The notes under the pieces: generated by a model
Seen by the model: only the letters and a program-made list of their open reading frames with translations
What the model was told of the DNA's origin: nothing
The model's database searches: none
Made by a program: the position numbers and the translations under genes
Shown: in pieces, positions 11,690-21,794 of the stretch
How positions within the stretch are numbered: the first letter of the stretch is position 1
Layout of the letters: each line of letters starts with the position of its first letter
Source: Cycas panzhihuaensis
Taxonomy: Eukaryota; Cycadophyta
Assembly: GCA_023213395.1 (NCBI GenBank)
Contig: CM041465.1
Coordinates: 17,918,001 to 17,982,000, forward strand
Direction of reading: 5' to 3'
DNA length: 64,000 nt

Positions 11690-13495
11690 CCCCTTGTCCC
11701 GATGCCTCCTCACGATCGTCGGCACCGTATGGGTATATGTCCTACTTCGTGATGACCTCAATGCCATCTAGTCCACCAACTAATCGTATCATGCCTAGAT
11801 ACGATCCATCTCACCCTCCACTCCTTGGAGCCACTCCTCTAGTACTGTTATCCTGATGTGACTCTCTACATCACCGCCTGCTCCTCCTTGAGCCTCTAGA
11901 GCCTGGACCCAGCCTCATAGAGCATCCCTCTCTACTCTGGTCACGTTTAACTCTCCCTGTAATTATGCCACTCATGCCTCATACTCCTAGGACTCTGCTT
12001 CCCATATGTCTTTGGCTCTGACTAATGGGACGAATGCTGTCCTGTGGGCTCCTACCGACTGTGGCTCCTCTCCTACCTAGATGGGAGGTTTCCCCTCTGT
12101 GTATGCCTGAGGGAACATCTCCTAGACTACTGCCTTGACCAACCTCTCAATGTCCACCACTCTTATGAAATCTAACATGCTGCGTGTCAGTATATATATC
12201 TATATATACACTAAACAAACCAAATTGAACAAAGCAAGTAGATATCTAGTGATCGAAACATGATGAGAAAAGGTAGCATCTCACCTATTGGGACTGCCAA
12301 CTCCCCAAATCGGATGATAACCTCCTCCTCGGGTCCTCCCCCTGCTACTGGTAGCTCCTCCTCCTCCGGTACCACCTCACCGATTACATGGCCTGTTGGG
12401 GCACCTCTGCCCTCATCTGCTAGTGCTGCCACTACTTAGGCTCTCCCCACTATCCTCAACCTCCAAACTAGTGTCCAAGATGCTCCACCTCTCCCTGCAG
12501 TCCCTTAAGGACCCGCCTCTCCTCTTGTGGCTCCTGACGGCCCTACCTCTCCTCCCGTAGTCCCTGATGGACCTGCCTTTCATCTGCTGCTCTTGATAGG
12601 CCGGCCCCATCACCTCTATCACCTCCATCATCATCATCTCCATCACTAAGGGTACCTCCTACTCATCCTACCTCGTCATCACTATCCCACCTCACCCCTC
12701 TATTTGGGTTAGCTGTATAGTCTGCCATGGTGAGGAGGTATAGTGACGTAGCCTCTACTAAATGCCAAACATATGCCTGGTCCTTAGTTCCCTTGAACTG
12801 AGTCTACCACCTGTGGACTATGGGAGCCCATGTTGAAATTGGATGTTGTCCTCCTATTGGTGCCACTGCCCCAAAATGATCGAAGAACCAACATTGCAGC
12901 AACATGCTGTATGATAATCCTCCTCTCTTAGCCACCCTGATAGTTGGGTGATCAAGTTCACTACTATCAGTGTACCCCAATCAAACCTCTCCCCAGCCTC
13001 ACATCTCCTCATAGTGTCCATCCACTTGCCAGGTATGTCCCTATAATTTTATTTCCGGGATATCCAGAATAGAATGCACAATGTAATCAACTTCCTCACC
13101 TGAGGAATCCTAGACATGATCATACACTGTACATGAATGTCCCTCCTCTCCTACCGGTCCTGACCTATGAAGTAAGTTGTTATCTCCCTATGTGCAACAT
13201 CATTGCTAGGCAATTCCCCTAGTAATGTTGACGCTCCTGTCGTCGGTACCCCCAGGATCCTCTAGATGTCTCATGGTGTGATTGTGATATCTCCCACTTG
13301 GGGGAGATGGAATACATGCCTCTGTTGATCCTAATGTGAGACTATGTCCACTAGGAGGCACTGATCAGATGCATATAATGGCATCCAGATGGCCTTCAGT
13401 AGGCCACACCTCCCTAACACTCATCTTTCTCCACAAGACATCATCTCGATGAAGCTAAGTATATCTACTCCTATGTTCGCGTGGTTGTCCACCAT
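11690..13495 (-). pseudogene. antisense plant mobile domain (PMD)-like gene in element E
   Basis: Opposite in direction to its host element. Exon 2 runs from the ATG at 13495 (MVDNHANIGVDILSFIEMM) to 12285; it contains PMD-type segments QRHVFHLPQVGDITITP and WLRGGLSYSMLLQCWFFDHF and then a Gly/Glu-rich tail. Exon 3 (12179 to about 11690) encodes a charged, probably coiled-coil stretch (WVQALEAQGGAGGDVES). PMD proteins are a plant family known both as host proteins (MAIN/MAIL1) and in transposable elements; their biochemical role is poorly known. Stops at many former Trp, Arg and Gln codons fit C-to-T decay. This is the only copy that keeps the ATG. Family call by motif memory, not by search. 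Confidence 0.7.
12180..12284 (-). other. intron 2 of the PMD gene in E (105 nt)
   Basis: Starts GTGAGATGCTACC and ends ACTGACACGCAG on the minus strand. Coding similarity to the other two copies stops at these bases and resumes after them; both other copies have a GTGAGA..AG intron of 100 and 112 nt at the same place. The inside of the intron is AT-rich and diverged. Confidence 0.75.
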
Positions 13496-13504
13496 GATAA
13501 TTGC

Positions 13505-13971
13505 CTGCAAAACACCCAAAAACTAGTCAAAACTCATCTAAACTTGTCTGCTTGCCCTCAGGACTACCCCTCGTTCCTCCTCGATTGAGGTTTGGCACTC
13601 CTTCAGGCCATCTTTCATGGTTTTAAGCTTGTCTACCTTTGCACCATGCTAAACTCTATGGTACCACAGAGTTTAGCATGGGGCCCACTAAGATTTTAGC
13701 ATAATCTCAGTGGCCCTGTGGTAAAGGTTATGGCACTACAATCTTTGCTGCAGTGCCAGTGTCACCCCCACATTATGAGGGGTTCTCGGCCATGCTCTAG
13801 TCCACCGGGATTAGGGCTACCTAATGCTCTAGTTCCCCCTCTCACTAGGTCCAATTCAGACTCTAGGAGATCACCATTCGCCCATGAGGGGCCCAAAACT
13901 ACACTAAAAATCACTAAAAATCCATAAAACTTAAATGATGAAATGGGTCAGGGAACGGGTGATCCACTCAC
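13505..13971 (-). other. intron 1 (5' leader) of the PMD gene in E (467 nt)
   Basis: Donor CTA/GTGAGTGG and acceptor GGTGTTTTGCAG/GC ten bases before the ATG, minus strand. The donor context GATCTAGTGAGTG is the same in all three copies. The interval contains a 38-base palindrome. Confidence 0.6.
13644..13681. repeat. 38-base palindrome in intron 1 of E
   Basis: Arms CCATGCTAAACTCT and AGAGTTTAGCATGG are exactly complementary over 14 bases, with ATGGTACCAC between them. A second, weaker inverted repeat follows at 13686-13714. Related palindromes occupy the same site in B and DC with different arm sequences. Confidence 0.9.
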
Positions 13972-14154
13972 TAGATCTCGCCTCGCTACTGCCATCTTGC
14001 CTCTCTGGTCTCACTGCCTTCCTCTGTGTCCCAATCCAATGGTCTGATCTCTCCCTGCTTACCTCTGAAGTCAGGCGGTGCTCCGCTGTGTAAGGAGAAG
14101 GGCTCTGAATCAATCGTGAGCCCGTGAAAATGAATTCCATTTTCGTTGAGTTTT

Positions 14155-14165
14155 CCTTATATAGG
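14155..14165 (-). promoter_or_regulatory. TATA box of the PMD gene in E
   Basis: CCTATATAAGG on the minus strand. The same string stands in B (44691-44701) and DC (51352-51362) at the same distance from the leader intron, followed by a conserved TTCATTTTCA block and GGCTC. A start site roughly 30 bases downstream is expected. Confidence 0.65.
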
Positions 14166-14725
14166 TGGGGGCCCCGATGAGCACCTCTTTTGTTTCTCTT
14201 ATCGTGATAGCCCTTGAGACCATTTCTCTTCCCTAATCATCTTTGCCTTCTTGGTCTGTCTCCCATTTCACCTTTGTGGCCTTCTTTTCTCCTGACCCTC
14301 TCAGTGCATTTATGGCACCCCCTCCTCTTTGGCCTTGCGAGGCTCCTTCTACCTCGTTTTGTGTGCCACCTCCATATATACTTGAGTTTACACTCATTTG
14401 GCTCATTTCACCATCTTGAACCTATTTTTGCTGCCCGTTTGTGCCTCTAGGGCTCCCAAAAGAAGCATCTCCCCGCTTGGGACCGCGCTTTGCTTTCTTA
14501 AAGTGACCTTTGGCATCCCTAGAGGGGCCTTTTCACCGCTAGTTCTCTCTCATCTTCTAGATAGCCTTTTTCACCCTTGAGTAGCTTCATCTCTAGGTTT
14601 TCCTGTCCTTCGTAGCCTTTGTTAATAGCCACTCGAGTCCCTTATGACAATTCATATTGATGAGTCCTCTTCACTTACCAATCTCGTTAACACTTTCTCT
14701 CTATTGAGACCTCAATTCTTTTGTC

Positions 14726-15142
14726 ATGGCATTACTTATTTTCACCGATGGCGGAAGCCATAGCAACCTTGGGCCTTCCGCCACCACATGGATTCTCCGT
14801 GACCCTTCTGGACATGACTTTATGCATTTTAGGATCTTCCTTCTCGAGTCCACCAATAATGAGGCTGAATACATAGCTGTTATTAAGGCCCTTACCAATG
14901 CACTCCACTTCCACCATGGACCTATCGTTCTCTTCTATGACTCTCAAGTTGTGGCGTCCCATCTCACCCAGGTGTACTAGGTGTGATGCCCACATTTAAG
15001 AGCCCTCGCCTTGACCACTAGGTCCTTGTTGGCTTGTTTTTCATCTGTTGACATTAGACACATTCCTCGGGCTCTCAACGATGAGGCATATAGCTTAGTT
15101 CATCTCATCCTTGAGTATTGCCTTCCTTTCCTTATCGACCCA
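14726..15142 (+). pseudogene. stand-alone RNase H (aRNH type) of element E
   Basis: Plus-strand frame starting MALLIFTDGGSHSNLGPSAT. Catalytic Asp8 (TDG), Glu48 (NNEAEY) and Asp72 (YDSQVV) are present; a stop follows LTQVY and the C-terminal helix continues in frame (SVDIRHIPRALNDEAYSLVH), where the fourth catalytic Asp of the usual A-D motif has become Tyr. The NNEAEY/DSQ pattern matches the second, archaeal-like RNase H that plant Tat elements carry. Here it lies near the 3' LTR, head to head with the PMD gene, instead of between RNase H and integrase. It would degrade RNA in RNA-DNA hybrids. Confidence 0.8.
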
Positions 15143-15639
15143 CCTTGAGAGACTTATCTGGTCATTTAGGTGACCAAGTCTCAGGTCACTCTATCCTTCA
15201 AATTGTGATCCATTCGCAACTCTAAAAGCTGGCCATTAATGAGGTTAAACTATGGCAACCACCAGGTTTATTTTCTTTACTTTATTCTTGGCATCCTTTT
15301 CATGCAACTCTCACTATTCTTGACTCCTGTCTATACATAGCTCTTTATTCACGACATCTGTTTGATCTTATGTGTGGTCCTCACCACCTTTCCATTCTAC
15401 TCTTACGATATACGCATCCCCCTCATCTTCCATCATTACTTGTTGTCTATGTCATGACATATAGGTAGCCCTTATGTTGTCTCGTCCTTACCTCTACACC
15501 TACATGTTTCACCACGACACTCACTATTGCCCTTGGCTCGTACCATTGTTATAACTATTTATATATATATATGATATTAACATTATGTTGCCAACATTCG
15601 TCGTTGCATTACGCCTCTGAGCTGTGAGGCTCTGCTGTC

Positions 15640-15649
15640 AAGGGGGCAG
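15640..15649 (+). other. polypurine tract of element E
   Basis: AAGGGGGCAG immediately before the TG that opens the 3' LTR. DC has AAGTGGGCAG at the same place. Confidence 0.8.
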
Positions 15650-16205
15650 TGTTTCCCAGCTATTGGGAATGGGTTTTGGCAAATCGACTTAGGTGAGTAT
15701 AGGTATGCTTCTATCCTTTGCCTTTACCACTTCTCTAGAAAGGTAAATCAAAGCATCCTTTTCTTACATGACTGATTGATACATTTGAGTGATCATCTTG
15801 CATCTGTTTCTTGATCATATTGCTTGATACTCTTTCAGCCTATGACGATCTGTGAGATATGCATCCCCATGGCACTCCACAACCCTCCTATATACCTCCA
15901 TGTTGTCTTAAGTATCACCCAGCCCATGTGATTTGTTCACACCCTCTTCACCACATCACATCCTTTAACACCCTACTAAGTGTGATTGGTACATCTCTAT
16001 TCCAGTTACCAATTTCTGGGGAACCCTACCACTCTCGTACCCTATCCAGTTTAGGTCATCCTCTCTATATGACTGTCCCTAGCCACCTAGATAGAGGGCC
16101 AGCCCCTCCTAGGCTTAGGGTACCCTCCCTTAGGGCTATTAGGCACTTGTTTCTGTGTCGATTTTACCTCTGTCACTACATCATAGCAAATGTTGGGGTA
16201 ATGCA

Positions 16206-16233
16206 GTAAACTTCGTGGTATCACGAAGTTTAC
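16206..16233. repeat. 28-base palindrome in E 3' LTR
   Basis: Arms GTAAACTTCGTG and CACGAAGTTTAC, exactly complementary over 12 bases, loop GTAT. The centre resembles the palindromes of the PMD leader intron. Confidence 0.9.
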
Positions 16234-16272
16234 CACTGGGTGACTATTATAAAACATTCTTTTGAATTTGCT

Positions 16273-16306
16273 GTGGCAATTTTCAGTTTTTTCGTAAAAT
16301 TGCCAC
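16273..16306. repeat. hairpin with 11-bp arms in E 3' LTR
   Basis: Arms GTGGCAATTTT and AAAATTGCCAC around a 12-base loop. A related hairpin (GTGGCAGTTTC / GAAATTGCCAC) stands in LTR A at about 38717-38749 and in decayed form in C and D. Confidence 0.85.
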
Positions 16307-18752
16307 ATGGCTTAGGCATCCCTCAAGTCGTAGCCTAACCCTAATTGTCCATTCAAGCAAAGGTTAGGTATGAAGCCCAAAAGAACTTTATTTTCCTCCT
16401 CTTCTTCCACCTACTCTCCTCTCTTCTCCTTCTTTCACAGGCAATTTTCTGCAGGAACACCATGCAACACCTGAGTTCCTTATGCTCTAGCCTAAGATTC
16501 ACCCTCTCTAGCTTGGATTTGCAATAGCAGGATTGCCAACAAGCTTCTCCAAGCAAGGATACACTCCAAGTTTCGTCTCTATGCCCTATCAACAGGTTTT
16601 AGTAAGTTTGTCTCCAGGTTCATTGCTCTTCTAGGAATCCACCTGTATGCACCATAGATCTGTCATTTTCTTCTAGTTTCTCAGGCAGACCTGTCTCTAA
16701 TCTAGCCCATCATGTATCATCTCATGTTTGCTCCATTTTATTCCTTTTAAACTTTCTTAAAAGAGATTAGATCATTTGGAATATCTTTCTTTTTCTAGCT
16801 TTCCAGTACATACAGGAGGCAATCCCTCTGTTCTTTTCTTTCTGTCCATATTATCTTCATGCCCTCTCCTAGTTTCTCTAAAGAGGTTGTGGGGAGAGGT
16901 CCTCAAAGAGTGAGAGAAAGGATCTAAGGTGGGTTTCATACCCAACTAGGCCTGCTCCTCAAGGGCAACCCTCTTCTCCTCTTCTCCTCTCCTCCTCTTG
17001 TGCCTTTCTTGAGCTACTAGGGAGTCTTCAGGAATAGGCCAACACTGGATATTAGCATATGTAGCCCCTTGCTACGTTGTTTCTAGGCTTGATCACCTCA
17101 CTTGGGTAGATTTTCCAACCTTGAGTAGTGTCTTATATCAACCTTCAGTTTTGGCTTGATTAACGTTGCAAATTGCTACATATAGAAATGCTTGCAACAT
17201 AGACGATATTTGTAAACCCCATGCTATTTGTCTCTCTTACTATTTGTTGTCATTAGGCTATCCCAACCTATTGTTTCCTATGCTTAAAGGTAGCATGGAG
17301 GTGCGCTTGTTAGAGGGTTAGCCATTCTGAGGCTAACCATCCATATCCCTTGTCTTGTGTTGTTGGCTTTGAGGAAATTTGGAGCTATTCTTTGCTTGGA
17401 AATTTGCTTGACTTGAAATACTTTAACTTACGATATTCTTAGCAATTTACAGCCATATATATGCATATATTTGCTTAGCACTCTAGTAGCCCTTTAGAAA
17501 AGGGTAGAAAACCTTTGTGATTACAAGTTTATCATGCCATTTGTAGATAAGGCCGAATTGCTTCAATCCAGGTACGTTTCTTTTGCTTTCCTTTTCCTTA
17601 GTCATTTCAGCTTTTTGCATAGTTCCTTTTCCTTTGCTTTTCTTTCTTTCATCCTTTTGCTTTAGGGAAGGTAAGGAAACCCCTTACGTTGCTTGTGTGT
17701 TAGGGGAGGAAAAGAAGAATATGGTGCAACATAAGACAGTGACTTTGTTTTAGCCACATCATTTTCCAGGTACACCGCCTCCCTTTTGTACATCTTTCCT
17801 TTACTTATCTTTTAAGTTTGCATGTTTGCATGATAAGAACATAAAGGGAAAAGATAAAAGGGAGCTAATTTGTACCATCCATTTTCATATGCATGCTAGC
17901 TTGCATTGTAGGAAAGAGCACAAGATAGGAGATATCCCCTCCCTCTTTTTGTTTGATTGCATACAACCTTCTAGCATTTGCATCCTTAGCATGCATCTTA
18001 TGTGTTAGATTGGTTTGCCTCTCTTATCCCATTTCCTTTTGTTTAAAGTGAAAAGAAAGCAAGGGTCTATATTAGAGAGAAAATATATTTTGTTGTCTTT
18101 TATATACATACTTCTTTTATCTCTTGTTTGCATACATAATCGATTAGACATCATTTCACTATTGCACATAAAAGGTAGACTCCTTCATGCGTAGGACAGC
18201 GGGGAACTACTTCTGCCATCATTTCTTACTCCCCTAAACTCACTTTAGGTGAGTTAGCTCAAGGAAGATTCATCCTCTAAGTCCTCCTCCTCTAACCCCA
18301 TCATATTTTTACCAACTTAATAATATCAACACCCTTCCACCTTGGGTTGGTCTCGTGCGTGAGGTGGTTACCCAACACCACCCTTATGAACGTGTACCTC
18401 CTGTGCCACTTACCTACACACATCCTATCTATATCCCTTCACCTTCCATGAGGATTCACTTCCTCGTTGGGTCTTTCCCTTCCCTTCCAGCCATCTAAGG
18501 GTGGGAAGACCCACATTTGAGGTTACTCAGGAAACCGAGGATATCCCTCGCTTTTGCTACTCCAAAACTAAAACTAAGTTACTTAGAGTGAGTAGTGCAC
18601 CATTCGTGGGTCCCGAACCTATGTTTCGATATATGGACACCCTGTGTAGGTGTTTCCCTTCACTTGTTAGATTGACTCCTTTACTTTGGGGCCTTCCATT
18701 GATTGATCTAATCCTAACCAGGTGTAGTTACCATCCCATAGATGTGATTCCA

Positions 18753-20557
18753 AGGTGCTCAAGCTTTAAGACCTTATTACCTACTTTAAACTTATGGGAT
18801 TGAAGATTCCTATCATAAGCAGCTTGGACCTTTTTCTTTGAAGAGATAAGGGTTTAATGGGCCTAAAGACTTGCCTCATCAAGTTGCTCAAGCTTAAGTA
18901 GGAAATTTTGGCGCAACCATTCATCATCGACAAACTCTTTGAGGGAATCCTTAAGAAATAAAATCTTAACTTCTAATGGTAGGATGACCTCTATACCATA
19001 TACAAGTGAGAAGGGTGTCATCTCCATAGTATTATAAATAGTCACATAATATGTCCATTGAGCTAAATATGTTAATCTCTTTGGGAAGTTAAAATTGTTT
19101 TGGCTAATATCTTGTTAAATGATTTAACTTGGCCATTAGCTTGAGGGTAGTAGGGGGATGAGGTATGATGAGTGATTAAAAAAATAGAGAATAACTCATC
19201 AATATTCTTATTATAGAATGAGGTTCCATTATCAATAATGATGATATCAAGAACTCCAAAATGATAAATAATGATCAAAGATAAAGCTTAAAATGATCAT
19301 TCTAGTGGTAGTGGTGAGTAGGAAAGCTTCACTCCATTTTGTAAATTATTCCATGGTTGTAATGATAAACTTATGATAAGTCAAAGACTAGGGGTGGATT
19401 TAACTTGTTAAATCTAGACCCCATTATGAGAAAATCCAAGGAGAAACAATGCCCCACATAGACATGGAGGGGTGGTGTATGAGATTAATATACACTTGGC
19501 ACATTTCACATTTGTGAATAAAGGCATAAGTATCAATAAAAAAAAAGTGGGCTAATAGCAACTCATACATAGAATACGTTGGGTGGTAGCATGTCTTCTA
19601 AAATGCCTGCCATAAATGTCATCGTAACATTCACTTAAGATAATAAGGGTGTTAAAGGGTTTAATGTGTTTAAGAAAGATGATATTAAATGAATGCTTAT
19701 AACATGTCACCCAAAAGATTATATTAATATGCTATGACCCTAATCCTTCTTCTACCTTTATAGTTCATATTCATTGGATAAAATTGATCTTATAAGAAAT
19801 AAATAATGTCAACATACAATCCAAGGTCAAAGTTAGCAACATCAACATAGAGAATATAATCATTAGGAATAGAGTCATCCAATTCTTGAGTTGAGTGAGT
19901 GGGTGAAGGGGAGGCTACCAACTATTCAGTAATGACCATGCCTTTTTTGGATTTACAATCTACTACTTCAAAGCCAAATTCTTATAGCAAGAGAGCCCAC
20001 TTTCTTATATATCCAATAAGATCAAGCTATGTAAGAAGGAGGCAAATAAGGGTAGATTGAGTAATGACCCTAATGGTATTACCTAGAAGATAATGGCAAA
20101 GTTTTCTAGTGGTAAATACTAAGGCAAGGTACTCCTTCTCAACAAAAGAATAATTCAACTTAGTACTAATGAGTGTTTGACTGATAAGGTAAATGGCATA
20201 TTCATAGCCAAGGTTATCCTCTTTGTCTAGCATTCCCTTAGAGGATTTATTAGTGGTTAATATATAAAGGATAAAAGACTTATCAAAATAAGGAGAGGTC
20301 AATATTAGAGATAAAATAAGACCTTATTTAAGTAAATCAAAAGAGTTTTAGACTTCAAGAGTCTAACAAAGGGAGAGATATTTCTTCAAAAGATTCATGG
20401 AAAAATTGGCTAAGATATATTAAAGGAAACCTAAGCACCCAAGGAATAACTTAACCTACTTTTAAGTGGTAAGTAGTGGCATTTTGATAATTGTTTTAAT
20501 CATATTTAGATTTATTAATATATCTTCCTTTATGATGATCTTGTAAAAATTTTAGCT
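18753..20557 (-). pseudogene. pol: pol fragment of Tat-like element F (RT end, RNase H, integrase)
   Basis: Minus-strand reading: end of RT (LGCLGF and neighbours, 20540-20400), RNase H (20302-20027; INYS-type motif KLNYSFVEKEYLALVFTTRK, HYLLGN), a tether containing CKSKKGM, integrase zinc region (RHFRRHATTQRILC), then the integrase core (19278-19072) with ITHHTSSPYYPQANGQV. The second catalytic Asp is present (IIDNGTSF) but the catalytic Glu is Lys (NGQVKSFN). The C-terminal part stops at KVGNKVLKLEHL where E has inserted. No aRNH lies between RNase H and integrase. On the far side (20558) it is cut by copia J. Confidence 0.8.
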
Positions 20558-20832
20558 TGAAGTGACCACTAATGGAATTAGAGGATAAATGCATGAGAGT
20601 AAGCAAGAGGAATAACTAATAATCCATAAGAAAGATAGTGTTGATAAATACTAGGGTCTTTAGACTCCATGTAAATATAGGTAGGACTGAGAGGATTTGG
20701 TACACCTCTTAAGGTCCATTGACACCTGGTATTGAGACATGCCTAACATAGTGCTACCACGTGATATTTACCCAAGATATGGGTAATTACCCCAATGTAT
20801 GTAATCACCCCAATGTGGGCATTATTCCAATA
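20558..20832 (-). repeat. 3' LTR (275 bp) of copia element J
   Basis: Minus strand TATTGGAATAATGCCCACAT (probably a decayed TGTTGG start) to GTGGTCACTTCA, bounded by the copia RNase H tail on one side and element F on the other. Contains CCTATATTTAC as possible TATA and a repeated ACATTGGGGTGATTAC-like motif. Element P has the sister start TGTTGGGATAATGCCCA. Confidence 0.65.
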
Positions 20833-20865
20833 TGAATCCTCCATAATACATATTTAGGAAGACTC

Positions 20866-21045
20866 TAAGCTTATCTTTAAATTTCATAAACTTTATTCTA
20901 CTAAGTGCCTTTGTGAAGATATTTACCACTTGATCCTTTGTGCTACAATAAACTAACTCTAATTCGCATTACTGCACTAACTCTCTAATGAAGTGATATT
21001 GTATTTCAATGTGCTTTATCCTACCTAGTGTGACTTGGGTGGACC
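20866..21045 (-). pseudogene. pol: copia RNase H C-terminus (element J)
   Basis: Minus-strand reading with KHIEIQYHFIRELV, ELVYCSTKDQVVNIFTKAL and FMKFKDKLRVF, the standard end of a Ty1/copia polyprotein, directly before the 3' LTR. One in-frame stop. Further upstream (21046-21300) no copia reading can be followed, so the element is truncated or rearranged. Confidence 0.8.
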
Positions 21046-21794
21046 TAAACTAGATATCTCTCAATTGATAGAATGTCATCTTTCATTTTAGATTTAGACT
21101 AAGAGATGCAAAGTATAAGAGGACGTAAGTGACCACCTTTATCCAACTCCTAATAAGGAGTCTCCACCTAACTATGTTATCTAACAAAGCTATGAATGAG
21201 TGAAGTGATGAAGGACTAGGATATATTGGGGTGATTGAATCCACTATCCTACACAACTGGGTGAAGGAGTTCTAAGTTCAAAACTACTCTGATAATGTTC
21301 CTTATGTCCTTCTTAAGGACTCATATCCTTTGATTCTTTCAACCTTTGGAGTTATATTTGAATAAAGGGGAAGGGATATGTAATAGAAAAGGGTTTGTGT
21401 CTTTTTTATTTTGTTTATATTTTTCAAAAAAATAAAATAGAATACAAAGGTAATCAATAAAACTACAAGACCTATTTTACCTTCAACAAGTAAGTAAAGA
21501 AAACTAGTTATGCATGCAATATTCTTTTTTTAAAATTATTATTCAAAAAATGAAGCACACTCAAATGAGTATGAAACTATTTCCTTTAGATGCAACACAC
21601 ACATTAACAAGGAAAGAAAAGTACTAGTATGATAAGTAACATAACATGAAACTAATTATACAAAATTTTAAGAAGTCCAATAATATGTAATATCAATGAA
21701 AAGCTTTTTATCTCAAGCACATGCTATTTTTCCTTTGAATGAAGATTTTATAATAAGAAAGAGAAATTTGAAAGACCTTCTACTATTGTTTTAA
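21046..21794. other. AT-rich interval without recognisable gene
   Basis: Junction zone between copia J (minus) and Tat-like element G (plus). Long A/T runs, no motif of a known family, no tRNA-like fold noticed. Confidence 0.5.

Larger units (their letters stand above)
6071..18752 (+). mobile_element. Tat-like Ty3/gypsy element E, gag-protease type without RT/integrase
   Basis: Plus-strand element: 3' part of the 5' LTR (6071-6903), primer site, gag, protease, then an antisense PMD gene (11690-14165, minus), a stand-alone RNase H (14726-15142, plus), a polypurine tract and a complete 3' LTR (15650-18752). No RT, connection RNase H or integrase is visible between protease and the PMD gene, although the related element DC has them there. 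The gag, protease, PMD and RNase H parts align with DC by eye. Its right flank is the integrase C-terminus of element F, so E inserted into F. Everything is degraded by stops and frameshifts. Confidence 0.85.
15650..18752 (+). repeat. 3' LTR of element E (3103 bp)
   Basis: Opens TGTTTCCCAGCTATTGGG right after the polypurine tract and ends GTGATTCCA, the same end as the 5' LTR at 6903. The next bases, AGGTG, belong to the integrase C-terminus of element F. The opening is homologous to the A, B and C LTRs (TGTTTCCCAGCTTCCGGG in A), so E belongs to a sister subfamily. No convincing gene inside; the open frame at 18501-18803 is LTR sequence. Confidence 0.9.

Noticed and set aside
11690-14165. PMD gene as an ordinary host gene into which elements inserted
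   Set aside because: The same gene with the same neighbours (aRNH on one side, 3' end toward pol) recurs in three elements at three places, so it travels with the elements.
16460-17780. Several CAGGTA and TTTCAG strings in the LTR of E suggesting a multi-exon gene
   Set aside because: Not conserved in the other LTRs and not joined to any reading frame.
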